Part shown: piece after piece, positions 17,565-26,475 of the stretch
Layout: every line of letters begins with the position of its first letter
Position numbering within the stretch: the stretch's first letter is position 1
Source: Austwickia chelonae NBRC 105200
GTDB lineage: Bacteria; Actinomycetota; Actinomycetes; Actinomycetales; Dermatophilaceae
Assembly (NCBI RefSeq): GCF_000298175.1
Contig: NZ_BAGZ01000020.1
Span: forward strand, 1 to 52,892
DNA length: 52,892 nucleotides
Reading direction: 5' to 3'
Notes under the pieces: model-generated
The model's input: only the letters and a program-made list of their open reading frames with translations
Databases searched by the model: none
What the model was told of the DNA's origin: nothing
Translations under genes and position numbers: made by a program

Positions 17565-18644
17565 TCAGAGCATCGGATAATCCGTATAACCCACCGGCCC
17601 ACGGGTATAGAAAGTCGCCACATCCGGCTCGTTCAACGCCGCACCTTCACGCCAACGCCGCACCAGATCCGGATTCGCCAGGAACAACCGGCCCACCGCC
17701 ACCACATCGGCCAGATCCCGTTCGAGGATGTCGGCCACCGCCGCCAGATCGTGCACCCGCGCGAAACCGAGATTCACCATCAACGGCCCTCCGAACCGCC
17801 GACGCAGATCAGCCACCAGGCCGGCCTTCACCGGATCCTCCAGATCGGCCAATACCGACAGATAGGCCAACCCGAGGTCGGCGACCCCGTCCACCACGGC
17901 CTCATAGGTCGCCCGCGTCAGCGCCGCATCCTCCTCCAGGACGCCCTGGATGTTGTGCGCCGGGGAGATCCGCAGACCCACCCGATCAGCCCCGATCGCC
18001 TCGGCCACCGCCCGGGTCACCTCGACCGTCAACCGGGCCCGCGCAGCCGGTGAACCCCCGTACTCGTCGGTGCGCACATTGCTCACCGGCGACAGGAACT
18101 GATGCAGCAGATAACCATTCGCCGAATGGATCTCCACACCGTCGATCCCGGCCTCCCGGGCGTTCCTCGCCGCCTGGACGAACTCGGCCACGATCTCCAC
18201 CATCTCCGCGGTCTCCAAGGCGCGCGGCACGGCATGTTCGGCCATCCCCTGCCGGGTCACGATCGTGCCGGGCGCACGCAGGGCGCTGGGGGCCACCGTC
18301 TCCAGGCCGTTCTTGTTGTCGGGGTGGGAGATGCGTCCGGCGTGCATCAGCTGGACGGCGATCTGTCCTCCGGCGGCGTGGACGGCGTCGGCGACCAGTC
18401 GCCAGCCGTCGATCTGTTCGGCGGTGTGGATGCCGGGGGTGTGCAGGTAGCCCTGGCCGACGGCGCTGGGTTGGGTGCCTTCGCTGATGATGAGGCCGGC
18501 TCCGGCGCGTTGGGCGTAGTACTCGGCGTTGAGTTCGGTGGGGGCTTCGCCGTCGCCGGCGCGGCTGCGGGTGAGGGGGGCCATCATGAAGCGTTGGGGG
18601 ACCTGGAAGGCGCCGAGGGTGATGGGTTCGAAGGGGGTCGGCAC
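17565..18644 (-). CDS. old yellow enzyme family NADH:flavin oxidoreductase
   Basis: 359 residues from the GTG at 18644, which follows an AGGAG site and gives the typical start PTPFEPITLGAFQVPQRFMMAPLTRSRA. Other signatures are QLMHAGRISHP, GVEIHSANGYLLHQFLSPVSNVRTDEYGG (substrate and FMN binding) and VGRLFLANPDLVRRW near the end. OYEs use FMN and NAD(P)H to reduce activated alkenes, quinones and nitro compounds in the cytoplasm. An operator matching that of the OhrR-type gene lies about 104 nt upstream, and the gene probably belongs to the same electrophile-stress regulon. Confidence 0.95.
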   Translation of the reverse strand: MPTPFEPITLGAFQVPQRFMMAPLTRSRAGDGEAPTELNAEYYAQRAGAGLIISEGTQPSAVGQGYLHTPGIHTAEQIDGWRLVADAVHAAGGQIAVQLMHAGRISHPDNKNGLETVAPSALRAPGTIVTRQGMAEHAVPRALETAEMVEIVAEFVQAARNAREAGIDGVEIHSANGYLLHQFLSPVSNVRTDEYGGSPAARARLTVEVTRAVAEAIGADRVGLRISPAHNIQGVLEEDAALTRATYEAVVDGVADLGLAYLSVLADLEDPVKAGLVADLRRRFGGPLMVNLGFARVHDLAAVADILERDLADVVAVGRLFLANPDLVRRWREGAALNEPDVATFYTRGPVGYTDYPML

Positions 18645-18747
18645 GGTTTCTCCTGTCGTCGTGCGGATGTCCGCGCTGATGGACGGGGTGTGGGGTCCTT
18701 CTTCTTGGTTCCTCAGGCTGGCACAGCATCTAATTGTCCGCAACTCA

Positions 18748-18759
18748 ATTGTGCACAAT
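18748..18759. promoter_or_regulatory. second OhrR/MarR-type operator, upstream of old yellow enzyme
   Basis: Perfect 12-nt palindrome ATTGTGCACAAT. It differs at one position from the core ATTGTGAACAAT in front of the OhrR-type gene. An additional half-like AATTGTCCGCAA lies just beside it. It sits in the leader of the minus-strand OYE gene. Confidence 0.65.
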
Positions 18760-18795
18760 CTAAGCGTGTGATGTGTCACATTGGCGTGGGCGGGA

Positions 18796-19170
18796 TCACC
18801 GCCCCCGAAAACGATCCAACTCCCGACGCTCCCGCTTCGTCGGACGACCCGCACCACGCTCCCGCGCCGCCACCACCGCCGGACGCTCCTCCCTCGGCGG
18901 AGGCGGCGGCGACTCGTCCACCATCGCCTCCGCCGCCACCGCCGCCCCCACCCGCTTGGACAACAACTTCTTCACCACCAGGATCCGCACCTGCGGACCA
19001 CCCCGGACCACCACCCGATCACCCGGACGGACCAGCGCCGACGGCTTCACCCGCACCCCGTCCACATGCACATGCCCCGCCTTGCACCCCGCCGTGGCCA
19101 ACGACCGGCTCTTGTACACCCGCACCGACCACAACCACGAGTCCACCCGTACCCCGGAACCCTCCGCCAT
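18796..19170 (-). CDS. S4-domain RNA-binding protein (Hsp15 type)
   Basis: 124 residues. The S4 domain covers about residues 7-70: VRVDSWLWSVRVYKSRSLATAGCKAGHVHVDG, with the family's VRVKPSALVRPGD continuation. A basic, Pro-rich tail follows, ending in RPTKRERRELDRFRGR. In other bacteria Hsp15/RqcP-like proteins bind stalled 50S subunits carrying peptidyl-tRNA; that role is inferred here. The gene appears monocistronic and divergent from the secreted peptidase gene. Confidence 0.88.
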   Translation of the reverse strand: MAEGSGVRVDSWLWSVRVYKSRSLATAGCKAGHVHVDGVRVKPSALVRPGDRVVVRGGPQVRILVVKKLLSKRVGAAVAAEAMVDESPPPPPREERPAVVAARERGAGRPTKRERRELDRFRGR

Positions 19171-19266
19171 ATCCCGAGCCTAGCCCGGCGAACCCCGCTC
19201 CCAGCAGCGCGAACCCGCCCCGGAGCCAGCCGTTCGGTGAAAGATGGTCACCGGCATACTTGCCCC

Positions 19267-20823
19267 ATGCCGCGTCACCGACGTCTCACCATCGTCACCG
19301 CGCTGGCGCTCGTCGCCGGCACCACCACCCCCGCCCTCGCCACCGAAGCCCACCAACAACCCGCCGCCCCGCCGCCCAGCACCACCCCCGCCGCACCGGC
19401 GAAAATCCCCGCGCCGAACTGGCACAAATGCACCGGCGACCTCGAAGGACACGAATGCGCAGACCTCCAGGTCCCCCTCGACCACAGCAAACCCGACGGT
19501 GAAAAGATCACCATCGCTCTCAGCCGAGCCGCACACACCGGCCCCGAACGCCGCGGCGTCATCCTCGTCAACCCCGGCGGACCCGGCCTCGACGGACGAT
19601 CCAGAGTGGGCATGGCCCGCAATGTCGCCAAGGACATCGCCGACTCCTACGACTTCGTCGGCTTCGCACCCCGCGGCGCCACCGGCAGCAGACCCGAACT
19701 GAAATGCGAACCCAAGTCAGCCCGCCCCCCACGGACCACCCCCCGCAACCAGTCCGACATCGACGCCTGGCTCGCCCACAGCCGAGACACCGCCGAATCC
19801 TGCTCCTCCGGTGACGGCGCGAAACTGCTCCCCTTCTCCCGCACCACCGACATCGCCGACGACATGGACTGGATCAGAGCCGCCCTCGACGTGGAGAAAA
19901 TCACCTACTTCGGGGTCTCCTGGGGCACCTACCTGGGTCAGACCTTCGCCACCCGCCACCAGAACCGCGTCGAACGGATGGTCTGGGACGGAGCCGTCGA
20001 ACCCAACGGCCAATGGGCCGCCAACATCCTCGGCCAGAACGCCTCCTTCCAGAAGGCCGCCGACGCCTTCTTCACCTGGATCGCCACCCGCGACGAAGAA
20101 TTCAAACTCGGTAAGACCCACGGGGAGGTCAAGGCCAAGTACGAGACCGGCCTGAAGAAACTCGAAGACAACCCCATCGACACCCCCCGAGGGAAAGTCA
20201 CCTCACACCAGCTGTCCAGCACCGCGCTCTCCGCCACCTACGGCGTCCACGACTGGAAACCCAAAGCGAAAGCACTGTCCGACTTCCTCGTCCACGGCAA
20301 GACCGACGACCTCGGCGTCGCACACCCGCCGGACAACGGTATGGCCGTCTACTGGGCCACCGAATGCAGCGAATCCCCCCGACCCACACCCCACTCCTGG
20401 GTCGCCTCGGCGAAGAAGTCGCACGACGAGGGCAGCACCTTCGAATCCTGGGGCAACGCCTGGACCCACGCCCCCTGCACCTTCTGGAAGGTCAAACGGG
20501 ACAGCACCCCCAAGATCGACGGATCACAGGTGAAAGTGCCCATCCTGATCGTGCACGACACCGAGGACGCCGCCACCCCCTACCCAGGAGCCCTGAAAGC
20601 GCGCGCCACCTTCCCCAGCTCCCGGCTGGTCGCCCAACAGGGCGGACGCAATCACGGCACCGCCTACATCGGTAACCAGTGCACCCAACAAGCCGTCGAC
20701 GACTTCTTCCGCGACGGAAAACTGCCCGCCCGAGCCGACGGGGACAAAGCCGACAAGACCTGCGGGGCCTTCACCGTCGACGACTTCCTGAAACAGCACG
20801 GCGAGCGCGAACAACGCCGCTGA
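19267..20823 (+). CDS. secreted TAP-like alpha/beta hydrolase (S33 tripeptidyl aminopeptidase type)
   Basis: 518 residues. A signal peptide (about 1-25, ending TTTPALA) precedes a Pro/Thr-rich linker and the catalytic domain. The oxyanion region is VILVNPGGPGLDG, the nucleophile Ser lies in YFGVSWGTYLGQ, the acid in VHDTEDAATPYPGA and the base in GGRNHGTAY. The TAP-like C-terminal domain contains the Cys pairs (ECSESP, APCTFW, NQCTQQ, DKTCG) usual for Streptomyces SlpD/SlpE-type peptidases. It probably trims tripeptides from extracellular proteins, either anchored or released. The upstream ribosome site is weak. A strong hairpin follows the stop. Confidence 0.9.
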   Translation: MPRHRRLTIVTALALVAGTTTPALATEAHQQPAAPPPSTTPAAPAKIPAPNWHKCTGDLEGHECADLQVPLDHSKPDGEKITIALSRAAHTGPERRGVILVNPGGPGLDGRSRVGMARNVAKDIADSYDFVGFAPRGATGSRPELKCEPKSARPPRTTPRNQSDIDAWLAHSRDTAESCSSGDGAKLLPFSRTTDIADDMDWIRAALDVEKITYFGVSWGTYLGQTFATRHQNRVERMVWDGAVEPNGQWAANILGQNASFQKAADAFFTWIATRDEEFKLGKTHGEVKAKYETGLKKLEDNPIDTPRGKVTSHQLSSTALSATYGVHDWKPKAKALSDFLVHGKTDDLGVAHPPDNGMAVYWATECSESPRPTPHSWVASAKKSHDEGSTFESWGNAWTHAPCTFWKVKRDSTPKIDGSQVKVPILIVHDTEDAATPYPGALKARATFPSSRLVAQQGGRNHGTAYIGNQCTQQAVDDFFRDGKLPARADGDKADKTCGAFTVDDFLKQHGEREQRR

Positions 20824-20847
20824 ACTGCGCGCCTCCCCTCCTACGCG

Positions 20848-20891
20848 GAAGCGGCCCGGCGCCGCAACTGTCCGGGACGCCGGGCCGCTTC
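20848..20891. terminator. bidirectional hairpin between convergent genes
   Basis: Perfect 14-bp stem GAAGCGGCCCGGCG / CGCCGGGCCGCTTC with a 16-nt loop, in the gap between the plus-strand peptidase and the minus-strand ABC permease. It can serve both. Confidence 0.8.
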
Positions 20892-20906
20892 CCCCGGAAG
20901 CAGAGC

Positions 20907-22118
20907 TCAGTCGGTCGCCTTGAACGCCTCCTTGAACGACATCCGCGACGACGTCTGCATCAACGAATTGCGGTACATCCGCTCCCCGAAGAGGGTCAAC
21001 AGCGCACCGAAGGCCACGGTCAACAGCAAGGAGACGACGGCCTCCCACCACTGGGCGTCACCCTGCACCAGGCGGGTCGGCATCACCATCGAGGAGGCCA
21101 CCGGAACATACGAGATCACCGTCGCCCAGGTCCCCTTCGCGAACAAGGACGCGAAGAACGCCGTCATCAGGAACATCAGGAGCGGATTCGCCGTCTGCTG
21201 AAGATCTTCCGACCGGGTCGCCAATGACCCGGCCACCGCCCACAGACAGGCCAGGGCGAGGAAACCGGCCAGGAAGAACACGATGTACCAGACCAGGGCA
21301 CCCGACAAGGACGGCATCATCGAGGAGAAGGGGGTGAACGCCGCACCGGCGAAACCCACACCGAGATAGAGCACGATCTGCCCCACCGCCATCACCGTGT
21401 TGCCGACCACCTTGCCGATCAACAGCTGCCGCACCGGGATCGCCGCAGCCAGGATCTCCACGATCCGGGACTGCTTCTCCTCCAGGACCGACTGGGCGAT
21501 CTGCATGCCGTACCCAATCACCGACATGTAGAAGAGGATCGCGAAGATCATGCTCAGGACGAAACCGGCTGCGCGCTGCGAACCGTCCTTGTCCGTCAGA
21601 CTCCTGGTCGACACCGCCGACCGCGACGCGACCTCGTCCGCCGACGTCCCCGCCTGCCCGGCCACCTCCGACAACACCTGGGCGGACAGCACCTGGCGGG
21701 TGTGCTGGGCGAAAGCCTTCGACGGGTCGTCCTTCGACGCCGCCTGCCAGCCGTTCCCCGAACGGGACAACAGGACGTCCGCTTCCCCCTCCCGCAACAG
21801 CGTCTCGGCCGCGCCCTGATCGGACGCCCGGACGATCTCCACCCGATCCTTCGGTTCTGCCGCGGTCATCGCCCGCCCGACCTTCTCCGCGAGTTCCTTC
21901 GCCTCGTCGGTCGTCACCGCCACCGTCGTCGTGGACCCCCGGGACGACAGATACGCCGGCAGAGCGATCGACCCCACGATGATCAACAAGGTCACCAGGG
22001 TGCCGACGATGAAACTCTTGGTGAGCAATTTCGTCGTAATCTCCCGACCGGCCACCAACATCCACGCATTGCGCGGAGAACCATCCGCCACCTCGGACGA
22101 CGGGCTGAGCGTGCTCAT
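20907..22118 (-). CDS. ABC-2 type permease (NatB-like)
   Basis: 403 residues. One helix near the N-terminus (FIVGTLVTLLIIVGSIALPAYL) is followed by a large extracytoplasmic domain (about 60-190) and five or six further helices, the layout of NatB-type ABC exporters. The VLEEKQSRIVEILAAAIPVRQLLIGKVVGN cytoplasmic motif, typical of this group, contacts the ATPase. Its start overlaps the ATPase stop by 4 nt (ATGA), so the two are translationally coupled. It is the last gene of a kinase-regulator-ATPase-permease operon and probably exports a toxic or cell-envelope-active compound; the substrate is unknown. Confidence 0.92.
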   Translation of the reverse strand: MSTLSPSSEVADGSPRNAWMLVAGREITTKLLTKSFIVGTLVTLLIIVGSIALPAYLSSRGSTTTVAVTTDEAKELAEKVGRAMTAAEPKDRVEIVRASDQGAAETLLREGEADVLLSRSGNGWQAASKDDPSKAFAQHTRQVLSAQVLSEVAGQAGTSADEVASRSAVSTRSLTDKDGSQRAAGFVLSMIFAILFYMSVIGYGMQIAQSVLEEKQSRIVEILAAAIPVRQLLIGKVVGNTVMAVGQIVLYLGVGFAGAAFTPFSSMMPSLSGALVWYIVFFLAGFLALACLWAVAGSLATRSEDLQQTANPLLMFLMTAFFASLFAKGTWATVISYVPVASSMVMPTRLVQGDAQWWEAVVSLLLTVAFGALLTLFGERMYRNSLMQTSSRMSFKEAFKATD

Positions 22119-22996
22119 GCGGTCACCTCACGATAGATCTCGCTCAAACTCATACGTACCGGAGCGAACTCGGACACCGAACCCCTGGCCAGGGCCTGCG
22201 ACAGCAAGGTCTTCCCGGCCGACTCCTCAGCCAACTCCACCAAGGCCACCGAACCGTCGACATCCACGACGTGCACCCCGGCCAGATCACGCACCCAACC
22301 GGCATCCCCCTCCACCACGATCCGGTGACGGCGCGGACCGGTCGAACGCAACTCCTCCGACGTGCCCTGAGCGACCACCCTGCCCCTGCTCAGAATGACC
22401 AGACCGTCACTGAGCTGATCCACCAGATCCAACTGGTGACTGGAGAAGAGCACCGGAACCCCCGCCCGCGTGTGCTCCCGCAACAGATCCGCCATGACGT
22501 CCACACTCGTCGGATCCAACCCCGAGAACGGCTCGTCCAGGATCAACGCCTGCGGGCGGGCCATCACCGCCGCCGCGATCTGCACCCGCTGCTGATTCCC
22601 CAAGGACAACGACTCCAACTTGTCCTTCGCCCGGCCCGCCAGACCGAACCGCTCCAGAAGATCCTCCACCGAAGCCCGCGCATCAGCCCGGCTCATCCCG
22701 TGCAACTGGCCCAGATAGATCAGCTGACTGGCCACCGCCTGCTTCGCATACAGGCCCCGCTCCTCGGGCATGTACCCGAAAGCACGCCGGTCCGCGACCG
22801 TGGCCTCCCTGCCCCGCCAACACACCCGCCCGCCATGGATCTGCAACAGACCCATGATCATCCGCATCGTCGTGGTCTTCCCCGCGCCGTTTCCACCGAC
22901 GAAACCGATCAGTTGACCCTCCGGCACCGTGAAGGACACCCCGTCCACCGCCGTGTGATCACCGAAACGGCGGGTCAGCTCCTGCACTTCGAGCAT
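22115..22996 (-). CDS. ABC transporter ATP-binding protein (NatA-like)
   Basis: 293 residues from the ATG at 22996, which follows GAAGAGG; the longer upstream frame is non-coding. Walker A is GGNGAGKTTT, the signature loop is LSLGNQQRVQIAAA (LSLGN in place of LSGGQ), Walker B is ALILDEPFSGLDP, and the switch His is in LFSSHQLDLV. A C-terminal DUF4162-like extension (about 215-293) follows, as in NatA and drug-exporter ATPases. It pairs with the downstream permease. Expression is probably controlled by the upstream two-component pair. Confidence 0.95.
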   Translation of the reverse strand: MLEVQELTRRFGDHTAVDGVSFTVPEGQLIGFVGGNGAGKTTTMRMIMGLLQIHGGRVCWRGREATVADRRAFGYMPEERGLYAKQAVASQLIYLGQLHGMSRADARASVEDLLERFGLAGRAKDKLESLSLGNQQRVQIAAAVMARPQALILDEPFSGLDPTSVDVMADLLREHTRAGVPVLFSSHQLDLVDQLSDGLVILSRGRVVAQGTSEELRSTGPRRHRIVVEGDAGWVRDLAGVHVVDVDGSVALVELAEESAGKTLLSQALARGSVSEFAPVRMSLSEIYREVTA

Positions 22997-23032
22997 GTCG
23001 ACACCTCTTCCCACCGGAGTCTGCAAGAACGA

Positions 23033-23051
23033 CCGGTCGACGGTCGACCGG
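23033..23051. promoter_or_regulatory. 19-nt palindrome before the ABC genes
   Basis: Perfect inverted repeat CCGGTCGAC-G-GTCGACCGG in the 125-nt gap between the response-regulator gene and the ABC ATPase gene. It may be an operator for a separate ABC promoter. Its length and symmetry suit a NarL-type dimer, but this is inference. Confidence 0.4.
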
Positions 23052-23121
23052 CCCTTACCGAAGAAACTAGGCGTCGAAGCCCCGACCACACCTCCCCTGG
23101 GAGGAGGAACCCACCGGGCCG

Positions 23122-23829
23122 TCACTCCCCCGGATGAATGAGACCCGTCTCATAGGCGAGGACGACCGCCTGCACCCGATCCCGCACCTTCAGTTTCGCC
23201 AGACAGTTCGACACATGGGTCTTCACCGTCGACTCCCCGACGACCAACTCCGCCGCGATCTCCGCATTCGACAGACCCCGCCCCACCCACCGCAGCACTT
23301 CGCGCTCGCGGCAGGTCAACGAGGCCAGGAGCGGGTGCGGGGTGGTGTCCGTCCCGGCTTGGGTCGCTTGGCGGTTGGTGGCGGTCGTCATCTCGGCGAT
23401 GACTCGGCGGGTCACTTCCGGGGCGAGCAGGGCATGACCTGAGCCGACGGTGTGCACCGCTTCGACCAGATGTTCCGGGTCGGCATTCTTCAGCAGGAAG
23501 CCGCTGGCTCCTGCGCGTAGCCCGTCGAACAGGTAGTCGTCCCGGTCGAAGGTCGTCAGGATGATGACCTTGCCCAGGTCTTCCTCGACGATCCGGCGGG
23601 TCGCTTCGACGCCGTCCATGACCGGCATCTGCACATCCATGAGGATGACGTCCGGACGCAGCGCTCTGGCCTGGGCGACCGCTGTCGCGCCGTCTGCGGC
23701 TTCGCCGACGACGTCCAGGTCGTCCTCGATGGACAGCATCAGCCGGAAACCGCTGCGTACCAAGGCCTGGTCGTCGACCAGGAGCACCTTGACCCGGGCT
23801 GGGTCGTCCACGTCGTCCATGTCGTTCAT
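23122..23829 (-). CDS. NarL/LuxR-family response regulator
   Basis: 235 residues. The receiver domain has the acidic pair in LLVDDQ, the phospho-acceptor Asp65 in VILMDVQMP, Thr in LTTFD and Lys in GFLLKNA. The C-terminal LuxR helix-turn-helix has LTCREREVLRWVGRGLSNAEIAAEL and STVKTHVSNCLAKLKVRDRVQAV. Its start overlaps the kinase stop by 4 nt (ATGA), so kinase and regulator are coupled; a second ATG three codons on also has an AGGA at good spacing. It probably activates the downstream ABC exporter genes. Confidence 0.95.
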   Translation of the reverse strand: MNDMDDVDDPARVKVLLVDDQALVRSGFRLMLSIEDDLDVVGEAADGATAVAQARALRPDVILMDVQMPVMDGVEATRRIVEEDLGKVIILTTFDRDDYLFDGLRAGASGFLLKNADPEHLVEAVHTVGSGHALLAPEVTRRVIAEMTTATNRQATQAGTDTTPHPLLASLTCREREVLRWVGRGLSNAEIAAELVVGESTVKTHVSNCLAKLKVRDRVQAVVLAYETGLIHPGE

Positions 23830-25274
23830 CCTGTCTTCTCGGTGTCTCGGTCGGTGGGGTGTTTCCCCCGGGCCGGCAGGGTTGGCGTGGCGCGTAGGGG
23901 GAGCCGGACCCGGACCCGGTATCCACCGGACACCCGGGGGCCGATGTCCGTGGTGCCGCCGTGGGAGGCGACGCGTTCCCGCATGCCGAGCAGCCCCAAC
24001 CCGCTGCCGGAGGTGCCTTCGCGTGGCCGTCCGCTGTCGAGGATCTCGGCTTCGGCGTACCGGTGCTGCTGGTCGCCTCCGATGCGGAGGACCACGGTCG
24101 CGGACGGTGCTGTCGAATGTCGGCGGACATTGGCCAGGGCTTCCTGGATGGTGCGATACAGGGTCAACCCGACGGGCATCGGGATCTGGTCCACCATGCC
24201 CGCCCCGTCCTCGACGACCTGGTAGGTCACCGAGAATCCCGTCGAGCAGGAGGACTGGACGAGTTCGGCGATCTGCTCCACGCCGGGTTGTGGGGACCGG
24301 TGGGTCGCACCGGGGTCGTGGGACGTCGAGGATGCGGAGGCGGGGGCGTCTTCTTTCCGGGCGGGGTCGGTGCGACGCAGCGTGCCCAGCAGGCCTCGCA
24401 TCTCTCCGACGGCCTGCCGTGAGGACTCCTCGACCCGGGCGAGGGCTGCCGCCGCGGCGCCCGGGTCCTTGTCCATCACCCGCCGGGCGGCTGCTGCTTG
24501 GATTCCCATCACGGACACGTGGTGGGCGACGACATCGTGCAGTTCCCGGGCGATGCGCAGCCGTTCTTCGACGACCTTCCGGTCGGCGAGTTCCTCGGCC
24601 TGTGCGGAGATCAGGTCTGCCTGCGCCGACAGTTGCGCGTGGGCGCGGGCCTGGCGCCATGACGCCTGTCCGCCGAGGATCCCGCTGCCGAAGTAGACGA
24701 TGTTGAGGAGGAAAGTCAGCGCGATCAGCGCGACGGGTGTCGGGAAGATCCCTTCCGGGGTCGACGAACCGGTGTGGTGGGCGGCGAACTCGAACAGAGC
24801 CGTTCCCAGAGCGAACTGCCAGGTCAGCCAGCCGAACATGAGGACGAGGACCGCTGCCACCAGGCCGAGCATGACCCGCCGTGAACCGGCCCAGGCCACC
24901 CCGGTGAACAGGGCGAAGACGTAGACGCACTGCATCGGCAGGATCGTCATCACCACGGTCACGGTGATCCCGCAGAGAAACATGTGCAGTTGCAGCAACC
25001 CCATGACTGTCAACGGGTGAGTGCGCCGCCAGATCAGCGGCAGGGTGCCCGCCGCGATCAACAGATGCTGCAGCCAGGTCGGGTCCGAGACGAAATGGGG
25101 ATTGAGCGTGCTGCGGGAGAGTTCCATGCCGAGCGCGCCGAAAGCCCACATTCCCAAGGCGACCCACAGGTCGTTGCGGCGTTGCCGAGATGTGGGTGCA
25201 GGCCGATGCCAGTCGTCGTCGAGTGCGAAGTAGGTGCGCAGACAGTCACCGGTCGAGGCCCAGGTCAGAGGCAT
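23826..25274 (-). CDS. HisKA_3 sensor histidine kinase
   Basis: 482 residues from the ATG at 25274. The N-terminal 200 residues carry five or six membrane helices and a short extracytoplasmic loop (about 160-178). The dimerisation/phosphoacceptor segment RIARELHDVVAHHVSVMGIQ has His246. The ATPase domain has RTIQEALANVRRHS, an N-box-like AEILDSGRP and the G-box GSGLGLLGMRERV. It is an intramembrane-sensing type with little outside the membrane, common next to ABC exporters that handle envelope-active drugs. The ligand is unknown. Confidence 0.93.
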   Translation of the reverse strand: MPLTWASTGDCLRTYFALDDDWHRPAPTSRQRRNDLWVALGMWAFGALGMELSRSTLNPHFVSDPTWLQHLLIAAGTLPLIWRRTHPLTVMGLLQLHMFLCGITVTVVMTILPMQCVYVFALFTGVAWAGSRRVMLGLVAAVLVLMFGWLTWQFALGTALFEFAAHHTGSSTPEGIFPTPVALIALTFLLNIVYFGSGILGGQASWRQARAHAQLSAQADLISAQAEELADRKVVEERLRIARELHDVVAHHVSVMGIQAAAARRVMDKDPGAAAAALARVEESSRQAVGEMRGLLGTLRRTDPARKEDAPASASSTSHDPGATHRSPQPGVEQIAELVQSSCSTGFSVTYQVVEDGAGMVDQIPMPVGLTLYRTIQEALANVRRHSTAPSATVVLRIGGDQQHRYAEAEILDSGRPREGTSGSGLGLLGMRERVASHGGTTDIGPRVSGGYRVRVRLPLRATPTLPARGKHPTDRDTEKTG

Positions 25275-25488
25275 GGTCTTCAGCCTAGAGCGCGGCGTGG
25301 CCGTCGACCTCCGTCGTGAGAAGGAGACGGGGACGTCGGTGGGATGAGTCGTCCAGGTCTCAACGTCGCCCTCAGACGGGTCACCGTTATGCCGGGTCGC
25401 CGTCAGGGGTCGGGATGACCCGCACCTGGTGAGGCGACAAGGAAGTCGGCGGGGTTCTCGATGGCCTTTGCAGGACGGTGATCCGGCG

Positions 25489-26136
25489 TCAGCACAGGAT
25501 GAAATAGGACGACAGGTGCAACACGAGCAGCAGATGCAAGGACGCGAAACGCACCCGAAGGGACGCAAAGAGCAGGCCGAGAGCGACGATCGCCAAACTC
25601 GGCAGCCAATGGGACGGTGCGAAACGGTGCGGGATGAACACGGCGTGACCCAGCCAGAACATGATCGCGCTGATGACGATCACTCCCCACGACGGAAGGC
25701 GCTCGCCGAGGTAGCTGTGCAGTAGCCCGAAGGTGAGGTAGTCCTGCCAGAACACCGAGACGGTCATCCACGCCATGTAGAGGAAGACCGGCAAGGGCAA
25801 CTGGTAGTGGAAAGGCACCGCGATCGCCAAGACGACCAGCAGGGCGTAGAGCCGCACCGTCCGGGAGCGGGCGAAAAGTACCCGGTTGTAGCGCTGATGC
25901 GTCATCACGAGGGCGACGGCGAGCACGGCCGCGAACGTTGTCTCGATCAGCACCGACGTCGCCCTGTCATCGGTGAAGAGCCGACCGATGCCATATCGGT
26001 GCAGCCCCGGCGTCAACGCCCATAGGCCGAACCCGGAGATGCAGACGGCCAGAACGATCCACTACGGCAGAGGCTGTCGCCGATTCTCCTGCTCTGCAAC
26101 ATTTCCCGTGGCGGAATCGGGACAGAGGCGCGTCAT
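25489..26136 (-). pseudogene. CPBP-like membrane protein interrupted by amber codon
   Basis: Read from the ATG at 26136, the frame gives 24 residues ending QENRRQPLP, then TAG at 26064-26062, then continues as a membrane helix WIVLAVCISGFGLW and a further 175 residues from TTG 26016. The body has about six helices and resembles a CPBP intramembrane protease. The EExxxR motif is replaced by QDYLTFGLL, while FWLGHAVF keeps the second-motif His. The helix abutting the stop shows the true start must lie at or upstream of the TAG, so I read this as a nonsense-inactivated gene (TGG to TAG is a simple route). A non-standard internal start cannot be excluded. Confidence 0.55.
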
Positions 26137-26217
26137 TCGCTGGACGGTAGCATCTCGGCTACTGGCAGCCTCGCCCTTTGGGAAAAGCGTGGGCTCTGCA
26201 ATGTTCGCTGACGTGCG

Positions 26218-26475
26218 TCAGCTGTAGTGAAAACGAACCTGCAGAATGACGAGGTCGTCGCCGTCTACGAGGTACACGAGTCGGTGTTCCTCAGTGATTC
26301 GCCGCGACCAGACACCAGCCAGCATGTGACGCAGCGGTTCGGGTTTGCCGATCCCGGCAGTGGGATCGCGGAGCGCATCGTCGATCAAGCGGTTGATGCG
26401 CTTGAGGGTTTGGCGATCGTTAGCGAGCCAGAAGGTGTAGTCGTCCCAGCCGTTTGGTGTGAAAACGAGCCTCAT
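26218..26475 (-). CDS. yoeB: Txe/YoeB family toxin (ribosome-dependent mRNA endonuclease)
   Basis: 85 residues, the usual YoeB length. RLVFTPNGWDDYTFWLANDRQTLKRINRLIDDALRDP leads to GIGKPEPLRHMLAGVWSRRITEEHRLVYLVDGDDLVILQVRFHYS, the full YoeB signature. It includes the catalytic-region Glu, Arg (RRITEEHRLVY) and the C-terminal His-Tyr. YoeB cuts mRNA at the ribosomal A site when the antitoxin is degraded. Its start overlaps the antitoxin stop by 4 nt (ATGA). Confidence 0.96.
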   Translation of the reverse strand: MRLVFTPNGWDDYTFWLANDRQTLKRINRLIDDALRDPTAGIGKPEPLRHMLAGVWSRRITEEHRLVYLVDGDDLVILQVRFHYS

